From: Chloroflexota bacterium
GTDB taxonomy: Bacteria > Chloroflexota > JAHJIN01
NCBI GenBank assembly: GCA_018823415.1
Contig: JAHJIN010000194.1
Span: forward strand, 1 to 64,000
DNA: 64,000 bases
Direction of reading: 5' to 3'
Below, piece after piece: positions 38,598-45,099 of this stretch. Position numbers and translations under genes: made by a program. A model generated the notes under the pieces. That model ran no database searches, had not been told where the DNA came from, and saw nothing but the letters and a program-made list of their open reading frames with translations. Each line of letters begins with the position of its first letter. Positions within the stretch are counted from its first letter, which is position 1.

Positions 38598-38623
38598 AAT
38601 GCCCCCAGTCCAGTGGGGGCATT
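38598..38623 (+). terminator. Possible terminator hairpin after the ParA-linked gene
   Basis: AATGCCCCCA (38598-38607) and TGGGGGCATT (38614-38623) form a perfect 10-bp stem with a 6-base loop, 22 bases after the stop. No T-tract follows, so it may be a weak terminator or a transcript-end stabiliser. Confidence 0.5.
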
Positions 38624-38640
38624 ATCACGCCTGGGCGCAG

Positions 38641-38669
38641 TTGTGCCCACCCTGGCCTGATGGTATAAT
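38641..38669 (+). promoter_or_regulatory. Predicted promoter of the 16S methyltransferase-tgt pair
   Basis: TTGTGC (38641-38646), 17 bases, TATAAT (38664-38669) preceded by TGG (extended -10). A second TATAAT lies at 38679-38684 without a good -35. The leader would be about 40 bases and has no clear ribosome site before ATG 38717. Confidence 0.6.
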
Positions 38670-38716
38670 TGTAGCCCGTATAATAACATGAACCAACCAG
38701 GACCAAGTGCTAAAAG

Positions 38717-39574
38717 ATGGACGAATCGTTAGTGGGAGATGAAAACAATCACACCCGATTGGAAACCATCGTCACCGATGGCATCGTCGCCGCCGTCTTG
38801 CGCTCCCGCAAATACCGCGCCGTCTGCCCAGACACCGTCCGGCGCATCGCCCGGCGCGAGCTGGCAAACCGTGGCGACGTCAAGACCGCCGTCAAGGAAA
38901 CCAAGCGCAAGCTGCACCAGGTGTACGGCGCCTACGAAGAGCCGGTGGACTACCACGCCGCCCATACCCGGCTGGCCGTCGCCTACGAAACCCGGTCCGA
39001 GGCCGAGGTCCGGGCTGTATGTCGCGGCCTGTTGGCCCGGCACGCCTCTACCCGCGAGCGCTTGCCCATCCTCGACGAGTTCTACCCGCCCATCTGGGCC
39101 GTTACGGGCCGGCCCGCCAGCCTCCTGGACCTGGGCTGCGGCCTCAACCCGCTGACCATCCCCTGGATGGACCTGGCACCCGGCACGCGTTATCATGCGT
39201 TCGACATCGACGCGGACCGGGTCGCGTTCCTGAACCGCACTCTGGCCCTGGCCGGGTGCCTGCGGCTGGCCCGGTGTCAAGACATCCTGTGCCAGCCGCC
39301 GGACGCAAAAGCCGACGTGGCGCTACTCCTCAAGACCATCCCCTGCCTGGACCGCCAGGAACCGGATGGCGCCCGGCGCGTGCTGACCAGCCTGCGGACA
39401 AGGTTCGTCGTCGCCGGTTTTGCCATCAAGAGCCTGGGCGGTCGAGAAAAGGGCATGGCGCGCAACTACCAGGCGCAATTCCTGGCCCTGGCCGAGGAAC
39501 AGAGCTGGCCGGTCACGCGGCTGGCCTTTGCCACCGAACTGGTATTCGTGGCGCAGCTAGAAACCGGGAGCTAG
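38717..39574 (+). CDS. 16S rRNA (guanine-1405-N7)-methyltransferase-like protein (ArmA/Rmt/FmrO family)
   Basis: 285 residues. The S-adenosylmethionine motif is SLLDLGCGLNPLTIPWM, followed by YHAFDIDADRV, the family-specific ALLLKTIPCLDRQE, and FAIKSLGGREKGMARNYQ. The last block is the SLGGR-x-KGM signature shared by aminoglycoside-resistance enzymes ArmA and Rmt and by those of aminoglycoside-producing actinomycetes. These methylate G1405 N7 in the ribosomal A site and block 4,6-disubstituted deoxystreptamine drugs. N-terminal helical segments (VLRSRKYRAVCPDTVRRIA) match the family's ribosome-binding domain. The activity is inferred from family; a housekeeping role is also possible. Its stop is two bases before the transglycosylase start. 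Confidence 0.88.
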   Translation: MDESLVGDENNHTRLETIVTDGIVAAVLRSRKYRAVCPDTVRRIARRELANRGDVKTAVKETKRKLHQVYGAYEEPVDYHAAHTRLAVAYETRSEAEVRAVCRGLLARHASTRERLPILDEFYPPIWAVTGRPASLLDLGCGLNPLTIPWMDLAPGTRYHAFDIDADRVAFLNRTLALAGCLRLARCQDILCQPPDAKADVALLLKTIPCLDRQEPDGARRVLTSLRTRFVVAGFAIKSLGGREKGMARNYQAQFLALAEEQSWPVTRLAFATELVFVAQLETGS

Positions 39575-39576
39575 AC

Positions 39577-40683
39577 GTGGCAGCTCGCAACTCGCAACTC
39601 GCAACAGGACACGGCCCGCTACAATTGCCGGCCTACTTTCCCGACGCCACCCGGGGCGTGGTGCGCAGCGTGGACAGCCCGGACCTGGTCGGGTGCGGCG
39701 TGCGCGGGTTGGTGGTCAACACGCTGCACCTGTCGCACAACCCCGGCGTGGGCCTCATCAAGGCGGCCGGCGGCATCCACCGCTTCATGGGCTGGGACCG
39801 GCCCATCGCCTCGGATTCCGGCGGGTTCCAGCTCCTGTCCATGATCCGCTCCAACCCTCGCTACGGCACCATCTCGGACCGGGGCATCCACTTTATCGAC
39901 ACGGACCGGGGCAACCAACGCACCCTGTTCACGCCCGAGCGCAGCATCCGTATCCAGTTTGACCTGGGCGCGGACCTCATGGTCTGCCTGGACGATTGCC
40001 CGCGCCCCGACGCCTCGCCTGTGGAAAACGCCGCCACCGTGGACCGCACCATCGCCTGGGCCGCCCGGTGCCGCGCCGAATATGACCGGTTGCTGACAGC
40101 ACGCGGTCACCAATTCACCGTCCGGCCGCTCCTGTTCGCCGTCGTCCAGGGCGGCTATGACCCCGACCAACGCGCCCGCTGCGCCGAGGGCCTGCTGCCG
40201 CTTGGCTTTGACGGCTATGGCTTTGGCGGCTGGCCCCTGCGCCCAGATGGCACCCTGGCCGACGACATCCTGGCCCTCACTGCCAGCCTCACGCCCGACG
40301 ACCGGCCCCGGTTCGCCCTGGGACTGGGCAAACCGGAAAACATCCTGCGGTGCCACCGGCTGGGCTGGCAGATCTTTGACTGCGTGCTCCCCACTCGCGA
40401 TGCCCGGCACGGGCGATTGTACGTCTGGAACGAGCCAACGCCCAATCCGCTAGCCCCTGATTTTTACCACCTGACGTATGTGCGCGACGCCAAGCACAAG
40501 CGGCAGAACCGACCCATCTCGTCGGGGTGCGACTGCCATACCTGTCAGCACTTTTCGCTTGGCTATTTGCACCACCTGTTCGACATTGGCGACCCCCTGG
40601 CGATGCGCCTGGCCTCCATCCACAACCTGCGCTTTTACACCCGCCTGCTGGAGCAGATCGCAGCTTGCACAGAGCAACCGTAG
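39577..40683 (+). CDS. tgt: tRNA-guanine transglycosylase (queuine/preQ1-type), divergent
   Basis: 368 residues. DSGGFQLLSM holds the first catalytic Asp, CLDDCPRP the substrate-binding Asp, and AVVQGG the base pocket. WQIFDCVLPTRDARHG holds the nucleophile Asp, and CDCHTCQHFSLGYLHH the zinc ligands. The usual GGLAVGE segment after the VQGG motif is replaced by GFGGWPLRP, which lines the base pocket. GTG 39577 has GGGAG 8 bases upstream and follows the methyltransferase stop by two bases, so both genes are co-translated. Three CTCGCAA repeats lie in the first codons. It probably exchanges guanine for a 7-deazaguanine in tRNA; base choice may differ. Confidence 0.85.
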   Translation: MAARNSQLATGHGPLQLPAYFPDATRGVVRSVDSPDLVGCGVRGLVVNTLHLSHNPGVGLIKAAGGIHRFMGWDRPIASDSGGFQLLSMIRSNPRYGTISDRGIHFIDTDRGNQRTLFTPERSIRIQFDLGADLMVCLDDCPRPDASPVENAATVDRTIAWAARCRAEYDRLLTARGHQFTVRPLLFAVVQGGYDPDQRARCAEGLLPLGFDGYGFGGWPLRPDGTLADDILALTASLTPDDRPRFALGLGKPENILRCHRLGWQIFDCVLPTRDARHGRLYVWNEPTPNPLAPDFYHLTYVRDAKHKRQNRPISSGCDCHTCQHFSLGYLHHLFDIGDPLAMRLASIHNLRFYTRLLEQIAACTEQP

Positions 40684-40724
40684 AACGATGTAATATAATG
40701 TTATAACTATTTCTAACAACCGTG

Positions 40725-40753
40725 TTGACAAGTCGCTCGGGATCGGGTATAAT
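40725..40753 (+). promoter_or_regulatory. Perfect consensus promoter giving a leaderless transcript
   Basis: TTGACA (40725-40730), exactly 17 bases, TATAAT (40748-40753). The expected start falls 6-7 bases after the -10 box, at the A of ATG 40760, so the mRNA would have no leader. No ribosome site exists upstream. Confidence 0.8.
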
Positions 40754-40759
40754 ACTGCC

Positions 40760-41515
40760 ATGAACGATTTGCTCACCGTGCACGATCTCCAAGACCTGCT
40801 CCGCGTAGACCGCATGACGGTGTACCGGATGATCAAGGATGGCCGGCTGCCTGCCTTCAAGGTGGGCGGCCAGTGGCGATTCTCCCAACCCGAGATCACC
40901 GGCTGGCTCCAAGAACAGCGGGCCAGCCTGGAAATGGCTGAGGTAGCTCCGGCCACCGACGAGTCGCAGCAGGCCCCCCACGTGCTCCCCTTGTCCTGCG
41001 TCCAGGCCATGCAATCCATCTATGCCGAGGCGCTGGACGTCGCCGCCGTTACCACAGACCCGGATGGCAATCCCCTGACCGAGATCAGCAATTCCCGCGG
41101 GTTCTGCAACCGGGTGCTATCTACCGCCAAAGGACGCGGGCGCTGTGCACTGGCGTGGCGACCGCCAAACGGATACGCTCAGTACCCGCCCATTCGCACT
41201 TGCCACGCCGGCCTGCTGTGCGTCAGTGCCCCTGTCAGGGTAGACGGGCAATGGATCGCCAACGTGGCCGGCTGTCAATTCGTGGCGCAGGGTACCGACT
41301 GGTCGGCCGGCGTGCCGGCCCTGGCCGCGGACCTGGACCTGTCTGAAAGCGAGCTGCGCGCGGCCGCCATTGAGGTACGGGCCTTGTCAGCAGATCAACT
41401 GGCTCGCGTGCCTCGGTTGCTGCAACAAGTGGCTGATACGTTTGCCGAGATCGGCCAGGAACGCGCCAAGTTTCTCAATCGTCTACAACGCATTGCCGAA
41501 ATTACCAACGTCTAG
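40760..41515 (+). CDS. HTH (excisionase-type) regulator with PocR ligand-binding domain
   Basis: 251 residues. Residues 1-55 are a MerR/excisionase-type winged helix (LTVHDLQDLLRVDRMTVYRM and GQWRFSQPEITGWL). Residues ~75-235 are a PocR-like sensory domain with DPDGNPLTEISN, SRGFCNRVL, GRGRCALAW and RTCHAGLLCVSAPV. The three or four cysteines could bind a metal, heme or iron-sulfur ligand. It heads the sulfur/redox gene run with a 26-base gap to the next gene, so it probably controls that run. The ligand is unknown. Confidence 0.87.
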   Translation: MNDLLTVHDLQDLLRVDRMTVYRMIKDGRLPAFKVGGQWRFSQPEITGWLQEQRASLEMAEVAPATDESQQAPHVLPLSCVQAMQSIYAEALDVAAVTTDPDGNPLTEISNSRGFCNRVLSTAKGRGRCALAWRPPNGYAQYPPIRTCHAGLLCVSAPVRVDGQWIANVAGCQFVAQGTDWSAGVPALAADLDLSESELRAAAIEVRALSADQLARVPRLLQQVADTFAEIGQERAKFLNRLQRIAEITNV

Positions 41516-41541
41516 TTTCTCACATCAAGGAGGAGAAAAAC

Positions 41542-42021
41542 ATGAGCGACGAAGTGAAAAAGTGCTCCATCGTGGTCTTTAGCGGTGACATGGACAAGGT
41601 GTTTGCCGGGTTCATCATTGCCACCACCGCCGCGGCCATGGGCATGGAGACATCGATGTTCTTTACCTTCTGGGGCCTCAAGGCCATCCAGAAGGGGAAC
41701 CTCACCGGCAAGGGCCTCTTTGGCCGCATGATCGGCCTCATGAACCGGGGCGGCATCAACACCATCGGCCCCTCGCGGTTCAACTTTGGCGGTATCGGCC
41801 GGTGGATGTTCAAAAAGATGATGCGCGACAAGGGCGTCACGCCCCTGGAGGAATTGCGCCAGGCGGCTATCGACCTGGATGTGCGGCTGCTGGCGTGCCA
41901 GATGAGCCTGGATGTGATGGAGATCACCCGCGAGGACCTCATCGACGAGGTTGAAGACTGTGTGGGTGCGGCCACCTATGTGGCCGAGGCCATGGGCGCC
42001 GAAATTACGCTGTTTATCTAG
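41542..42021 (+). CDS. DsrE-family protein (DsrE2-like)
   Basis: 159 residues. CSIVVFSGDMDKVFAGFIIATTAAAMGMETSMFFTFWG is the family N-terminal block (given in separate pieces: VVFSGDMDKV, then AAAMGMETSMFFTFWG). A later LLACQMSLDVMEI provides the reactive Cys near residue 114. Members pass sulfane sulfur to TusA or other carriers in sulfur oxidation and reduction, and often associate with membranes. It has AAGGAGG just before ATG 41542. TusA follows directly, matching known DsrE-TusA pairs. Confidence 0.88.
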   Translation: MSDEVKKCSIVVFSGDMDKVFAGFIIATTAAAMGMETSMFFTFWGLKAIQKGNLTGKGLFGRMIGLMNRGGINTIGPSRFNFGGIGRWMFKKMMRDKGVTPLEELRQAAIDLDVRLLACQMSLDVMEITREDLIDEVEDCVGAATYVAEAMGAEITLFI

Positions 42022-42028
42022 CAGACCA

Positions 42029-42070
42029 CCGACGGCTGACCGCGCTGCGCCATTCCTGGTCAGCCGTCGG
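42029..42070 (+). other. 13-bp-stem hairpin between the dsrE-like gene and tusA
   Basis: CCGACGGCTGACC (42029-42041) pairs perfectly with GGTCAGCCGTCGG (42058-42070) around a 16-base loop, 7 bases after the stop. No T-tract follows. Related GGTCAGC-type stretches occur at 54511-54530, suggesting a dispersed palindromic repeat. Possible transcript stabiliser. Confidence 0.7.
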
Positions 42071-42116
42071 AGCGACAAAAAAACCATTCTCAATACCATA
42101 TAGAAAGGGGAATACC

Positions 42117-42356
42117 ATGACCGAGTTTGCCGTGACCGCAACCCTGGACGCGCGCGGGCTGAACTGCCCCATGCCCGTAGTCAAGACCAGCAAAGAGATC
42201 AAGAACATCTCCATTGGCGACATCTTGGAGGTGCTGGCCACCGACCCCGGTTCCATGGCGGACATACACGCCTGGGCCAAAAGCACCGGCAACGAGTTAC
42301 TCAAGTCCGAAAGGGGCGACGGCGTCTTCAAGTTCTACATCCGCCGCGTCAAATAG
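42117..42356 (+). CDS. tusA: TusA-family sulfur carrier
   Basis: 79 residues, the usual size. LDARGLNCPMPVVKTSKEIK contains the conserved Cys-Pro-x-Pro motif that carries persulfide sulfur. The remainder follows the TusA fold, with DPGSMADIHAWAKSTGNELL in the second half. It accepts sulfur from rhodanese- or DsrE-type donors. GAAAGGGG lies just before ATG 42117. Confidence 0.93.
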   Translation: MTEFAVTATLDARGLNCPMPVVKTSKEIKNISIGDILEVLATDPGSMADIHAWAKSTGNELLKSERGDGVFKFYIRRVK

Positions 42357-42372
42357 TCGCATCGCCAAATCC

Positions 42373-42411
42373 AGACCTCGGAGGTCATGCGCAAGCGCAC
42401 CTCCGAGGTCT
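42373..42411 (+). other. 13-bp-stem hairpin between tusA and the cytochrome gene
   Basis: AGACCTCGGAGGT (42373-42385) pairs perfectly with ACCTCCGAGGTCT (42399-42411); the 13-base loop itself holds GCGC-AA-GCGC. No T-tract follows. It is the second large stem in this operon and may set different transcript levels for upstream and downstream genes. Confidence 0.7.
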
Positions 42412-42432
42412 ATACAGGACGGAGGCCTGCCG

Positions 42433-43146
42433 ATGGACATTATCGCCTTTATTTTCTACTATATCACCCCCTATGTGGCCGTGATCGTCTTTTTTGGGGG
42501 GATTGCATACCAGCTGTACCGGTGGAGCCGCAAACCACCCGTAGCGGCACACCTCTCGCTGTATCCGCGCCCGCAAGGACACCTGGCCCGGTTCATCGAC
42601 GCGGTGATCGACATGTTTACGCTCAAGGGGCTCTTCAAGGTCAACAAGGCGCTGTGGCTGGGCGGCTTTGTGATGCACCTGGGTCTGTTGCTCATCCTGT
42701 TCGGGCACATCCGGGCCTTTGCCGACTTTTACTTTCTGTGGGACCTGCTGGGTTGGGGCGAAGAGCAAGTGCACCTGTTCTCCGGCGTAGCCGGGACCAT
42801 TGCCGGCATCTTGTTCACCATCCCGCTGTTCTATCTGCTGGCCCGCCGCTGGAGCGGCCCGGTCAAATGGCTGTCCAAGCCCGAAGACTTTGCCCTGCTG
42901 TTCTTGCTCATTGGCATTGGGTTCACCGGGTTTCACATGCGCCTGCTGACCACGGTCCAGGTGGAAGAATTGCACCACTTTTTTGGTGGGCTCGCCCTGT
43001 TCAACTGGCAAGTGCCGCCCGCAAGCGCCGGCGACTCGTTTATCTTTCATTTTGCCCTGGTGCAGGCGCTGATGATCTATTTTCCCTTCAGCAAGCTGAT
43101 GCACACTATCGGCACACTATTTGCCAAGATGGTCGCCCGGAGTTAG
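42433..43146 (+). CDS. NarI/DsrM-like membrane cytochrome b subunit
   Basis: 237 residues with five or six helices. His residues fit for two b-hemes occur in HLGLLLILFGHIRAF, QVHLFSGVAG, GFTGFHMRLL and HHFFGGL. The layout is that of nitrate-reductase gamma and DsrM/HmeC proteins, which oxidise quinol or reduce quinone and connect to a cytoplasmic iron-sulfur partner. That partner is the DsrK-like protein encoded next. ATG 42433 is preceded by GGAGG with 7 bases spacing. The stop codon coincides with the left end of the repeat element at 43146. Confidence 0.85.
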   Translation: MDIIAFIFYYITPYVAVIVFFGGIAYQLYRWSRKPPVAAHLSLYPRPQGHLARFIDAVIDMFTLKGLFKVNKALWLGGFVMHLGLLLILFGHIRAFADFYFLWDLLGWGEEQVHLFSGVAGTIAGILFTIPLFYLLARRWSGPVKWLSKPEDFALLFLLIGIGFTGFHMRLLTTVQVEELHHFFGGLALFNWQVPPASAGDSFIFHFALVQALMIYFPFSKLMHTIGTLFAKMVARS

Positions 43147-43241
43147 GGCCTAACCCGTGATATTCTTGCGTTAGCGAAGCGGCACGAGCAAGGATGTCCA
43201 AAAGTGTCAAACTTGGTTGGCCCTGGCTTATCCAGGTTAGG
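43146..43241. repeat. Structured dispersed repeat, copy 1
   Basis: The 96-bp element starts GGGCCTAACCC and ends CCAGGTTAGG, so its ends are inverted repeats (CCTAACC and GGTTAGG). Inside are two further stems: ATTCTTG with CAAGGAT (one wobble) and CCTGG with CCAGG. Copy 2 lies at 61200-61292. It fills the gap between the cytochrome gene and the DsrK-like gene. Its left end touches the stop codon, and its right end supplies part of the downstream AGGAGG. Confidence 0.8.
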
Positions 43242-43249
43242 AGGACATG

Positions 43250-44494
43250 ATGCTGAACACATTCATCGACACGATCCGCGGGCGCATCAACCGGCCGCTG
43301 CAATATTATGAAGACATTTGTGTGCGGTGCGGGGCTTGCATAGACGCCTGCCATTTTTACCAGGCTTCCAAGGACCCGGCCCATATCCCGGCCTATCGGA
43401 TGGCCCTGGTCAAAAAGATCACCCAGTCTGAACAAGGCCCACTGGCCAACTGGTACGACGACGGCTGGAAACCGGGTGGATTTTCGGACCAAGAGTTGGA
43501 GCGCGCCATCTGGGAGTGCACCGGCTGCCGGCGCTGCGCCGTCTTTTGTCCATTCAACCTGGACACCGGCCTGCTGGTGAGCGCCGGCCGCTATTCGCTG
43601 CTCAAGCAAGGCATTGGTCCGGAGATGATCGCCGAAATCGGTGACGCCGAGATCAGCAAGGGCGAGATCATTGACGCCATCAAGGAATTCTATGTCGAGC
43701 AGGCTCAGGAGCTGGCCAAACGCTTGCAAGAAGAGTGGGCGCCGGGCATCCAGATCCCGGTAGAAAAAAAGGGTGCCGAGGCGTTATACGTGCCCCTGGT
43801 GGGCGAACACGCCCTGGTGCCGGCCGCCAAGATCTTTTACGCCGCCGGCCTGGACTGGACCATGAGCCTGTTCACTGCCACCAACCACTCGTTCTTTGTG
43901 GGCGACATGGCCAAGGCCAAAGAAGCGGCCCACTGGATCGTCCAGGAGGCCCGAAGCCTGGGCGTCAAGACCATCATTTACCCCGAATGCGGGCACGCCA
44001 CCCGCACCCTGCTGAGCTACTTTCCAAGCTGGTTCGGCGACGAGATCGCTGGCATCGAGCGGATCAGCATCGTCAAGCTGGTGGACCAATACCTGACCGA
44101 AGGCCGAATCCGCGTCAAGCCGGCCATGTTCGATACACCCCTCACCTATCACGACCCGTGCAACGTGGGTCGCAATGCCGGCATGTTCGAAGAGCCGCGC
44201 CGCCTGCTCCGGGCGGTCGCCACGGATTTCCGGGAAATGACGCCCAACCGCGCGCTGAACTGGTGCTGCGGCGGCGGGGGTGGCCTCATCGCCGCCACCG
44301 AGATGACAGACGTGCGCATGGAAGGCGGCCGGCCCAAGGTCGACCAGATCAAACAGACCGGCGCCCGGTGGGTCACCACCACCTGCGAAAACTGCAAAAC
44401 CCAACTGGGCGACCTGAATACCCACTATGAGCTAGGTGTAGAGATCAAGGGCGTCATCAACCTGATCGCCGATGCCCTGATCCTGGATCATTGA
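43250..44494 (+). CDS. DsrK/HdrD-like iron-sulfur oxidoreductase
   Basis: 414 residues. The N-terminal part holds two [4Fe-4S] motifs (CVRCGACIDACHF and CTGCRRCAVFCPF). The C-terminal part has two CCG-type domains: one around YPECGHATRTLL with HDPCNVGRNAG, and the other with LNWCCGGGGGL and TTCENCKTQL. These bind the non-cubane cluster that reduces or forms disulfides in HdrD and DsrK. Paired with the cytochrome b it should link the quinone pool to a thiol/disulfide or sulfur-carrier couple. Two ATGs are adjacent; 43250 has the better spacing (5) to AGGAGG. Confidence 0.9.
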   Translation: MLNTFIDTIRGRINRPLQYYEDICVRCGACIDACHFYQASKDPAHIPAYRMALVKKITQSEQGPLANWYDDGWKPGGFSDQELERAIWECTGCRRCAVFCPFNLDTGLLVSAGRYSLLKQGIGPEMIAEIGDAEISKGEIIDAIKEFYVEQAQELAKRLQEEWAPGIQIPVEKKGAEALYVPLVGEHALVPAAKIFYAAGLDWTMSLFTATNHSFFVGDMAKAKEAAHWIVQEARSLGVKTIIYPECGHATRTLLSYFPSWFGDEIAGIERISIVKLVDQYLTEGRIRVKPAMFDTPLTYHDPCNVGRNAGMFEEPRRLLRAVATDFREMTPNRALNWCCGGGGGLIAATEMTDVRMEGGRPKVDQIKQTGARWVTTTCENCKTQLGDLNTHYELGVEIKGVINLIADALILDH

Positions 44495-44523
44495 TCCGGC
44501 GCACACCAAAAGGAGGCACAAGC

Positions 44524-44841
44524 ATGAGCGAGCCCAAAGAACAGCGGTCTCCAGAATGGCACTGGGAACAAGCCCTGGTGGATGACTATTATAACTATCG
44601 CTGGCGCAAGTTGATGGATCCCCTGTGCGAAACATTTCAAGGCTGGAAAGCCGGCAACGTAGGACACGCCGAGGTAGACCGGGCCATCGAGGAGGCCTAC
44701 AAAGAACGCTGTGTGATGCACAGCCTGTTCGTCCAGCGGCGCGACCGGGCCGTGGCCCTCATCCACTTGTGGGATCGGGAGTGGTTCGACGAGTGGGTTC
44801 AAGACCACCGGCCGCCTCCCAGCGTCCAGCTACCATCCTGA
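44524..44841 (+). CDS. Small hypothetical protein of the sulfur/redox operon
   Basis: 105 residues, soluble, rich in Trp and charged residues. It includes EWHWEQALVDDYYNYRWRKL and a single Cys pair-free core with EAYKERCVMH. ATG 44524 follows AGGAGG by 7 bases, so it is well translated. I do not recognise a family. It follows the DsrK-like gene by 29 bases and is probably an accessory of that complex. Confidence 0.75.
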   Translation: MSEPKEQRSPEWHWEQALVDDYYNYRWRKLMDPLCETFQGWKAGNVGHAEVDRAIEEAYKERCVMHSLFVQRRDRAVALIHLWDREWFDEWVQDHRPPPSVQLPS

Positions 44842-45002
44842 CCTGGCTGAGCCAGAAGCAACAAGAAATCCAACCGCCGAGATCGCAGGGAACGCCGAGC
44901 AGATGATGAAAAAAACTCTGCGCCCTCGGCGTGCTCTGCGGTGAAATCCTGGCTCACGAAAAAGAGCCCCCCGATTTGGAGGCCTCTTGTGCTGCCAGTC
45001 GC

Positions 45003-45031
45003 TTGACAAAACAGGCGCAATTGCGTATCAT
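45003..45031 (+). promoter_or_regulatory. Promoter of the GT-C membrane protein gene
   Basis: TTGACA (45003-45008), 17 bases, TATCAT (45026-45031). The start would fall near 45038, inside the 5' arm of the terminator hairpin at 45032. Transcripts from this promoter therefore lack most of one arm and should escape it. The rest of the gap (44842-45002) shows nothing else. Confidence 0.7.
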
Positions 45032-45067
45032 GGCGAGGAGCAGCGAGAGCCGTTCCTCGCCTTTTTT
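45032..45067 (+). terminator. Intrinsic terminator overlapping the next promoter's start site
   Basis: GGCGAGGA (45032-45039) pairs perfectly with TCCTCGCC (45054-45061), followed by six T residues (45062-45067). It should stop transcription arriving from the sulfur/redox operon. Confidence 0.8.
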
Positions 45068-45099
45068 GTCAGCCGACCCGGAAACCTAGGAGGAACCAC

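Noticed and set aside
38679-38684. Second TATAAT upstream of the methyltransferase gene
   Set aside because: No -35-like hexamer at 16-18 bases; the upstream -10 box at 38664 is better supported.
39580-39606. Three CTCGCAA tandem units at the 5' end of tgt
   Set aside because: Only three short units inside coding sequence; not a CRISPR array. Could be a slippage site but evidence is thin.
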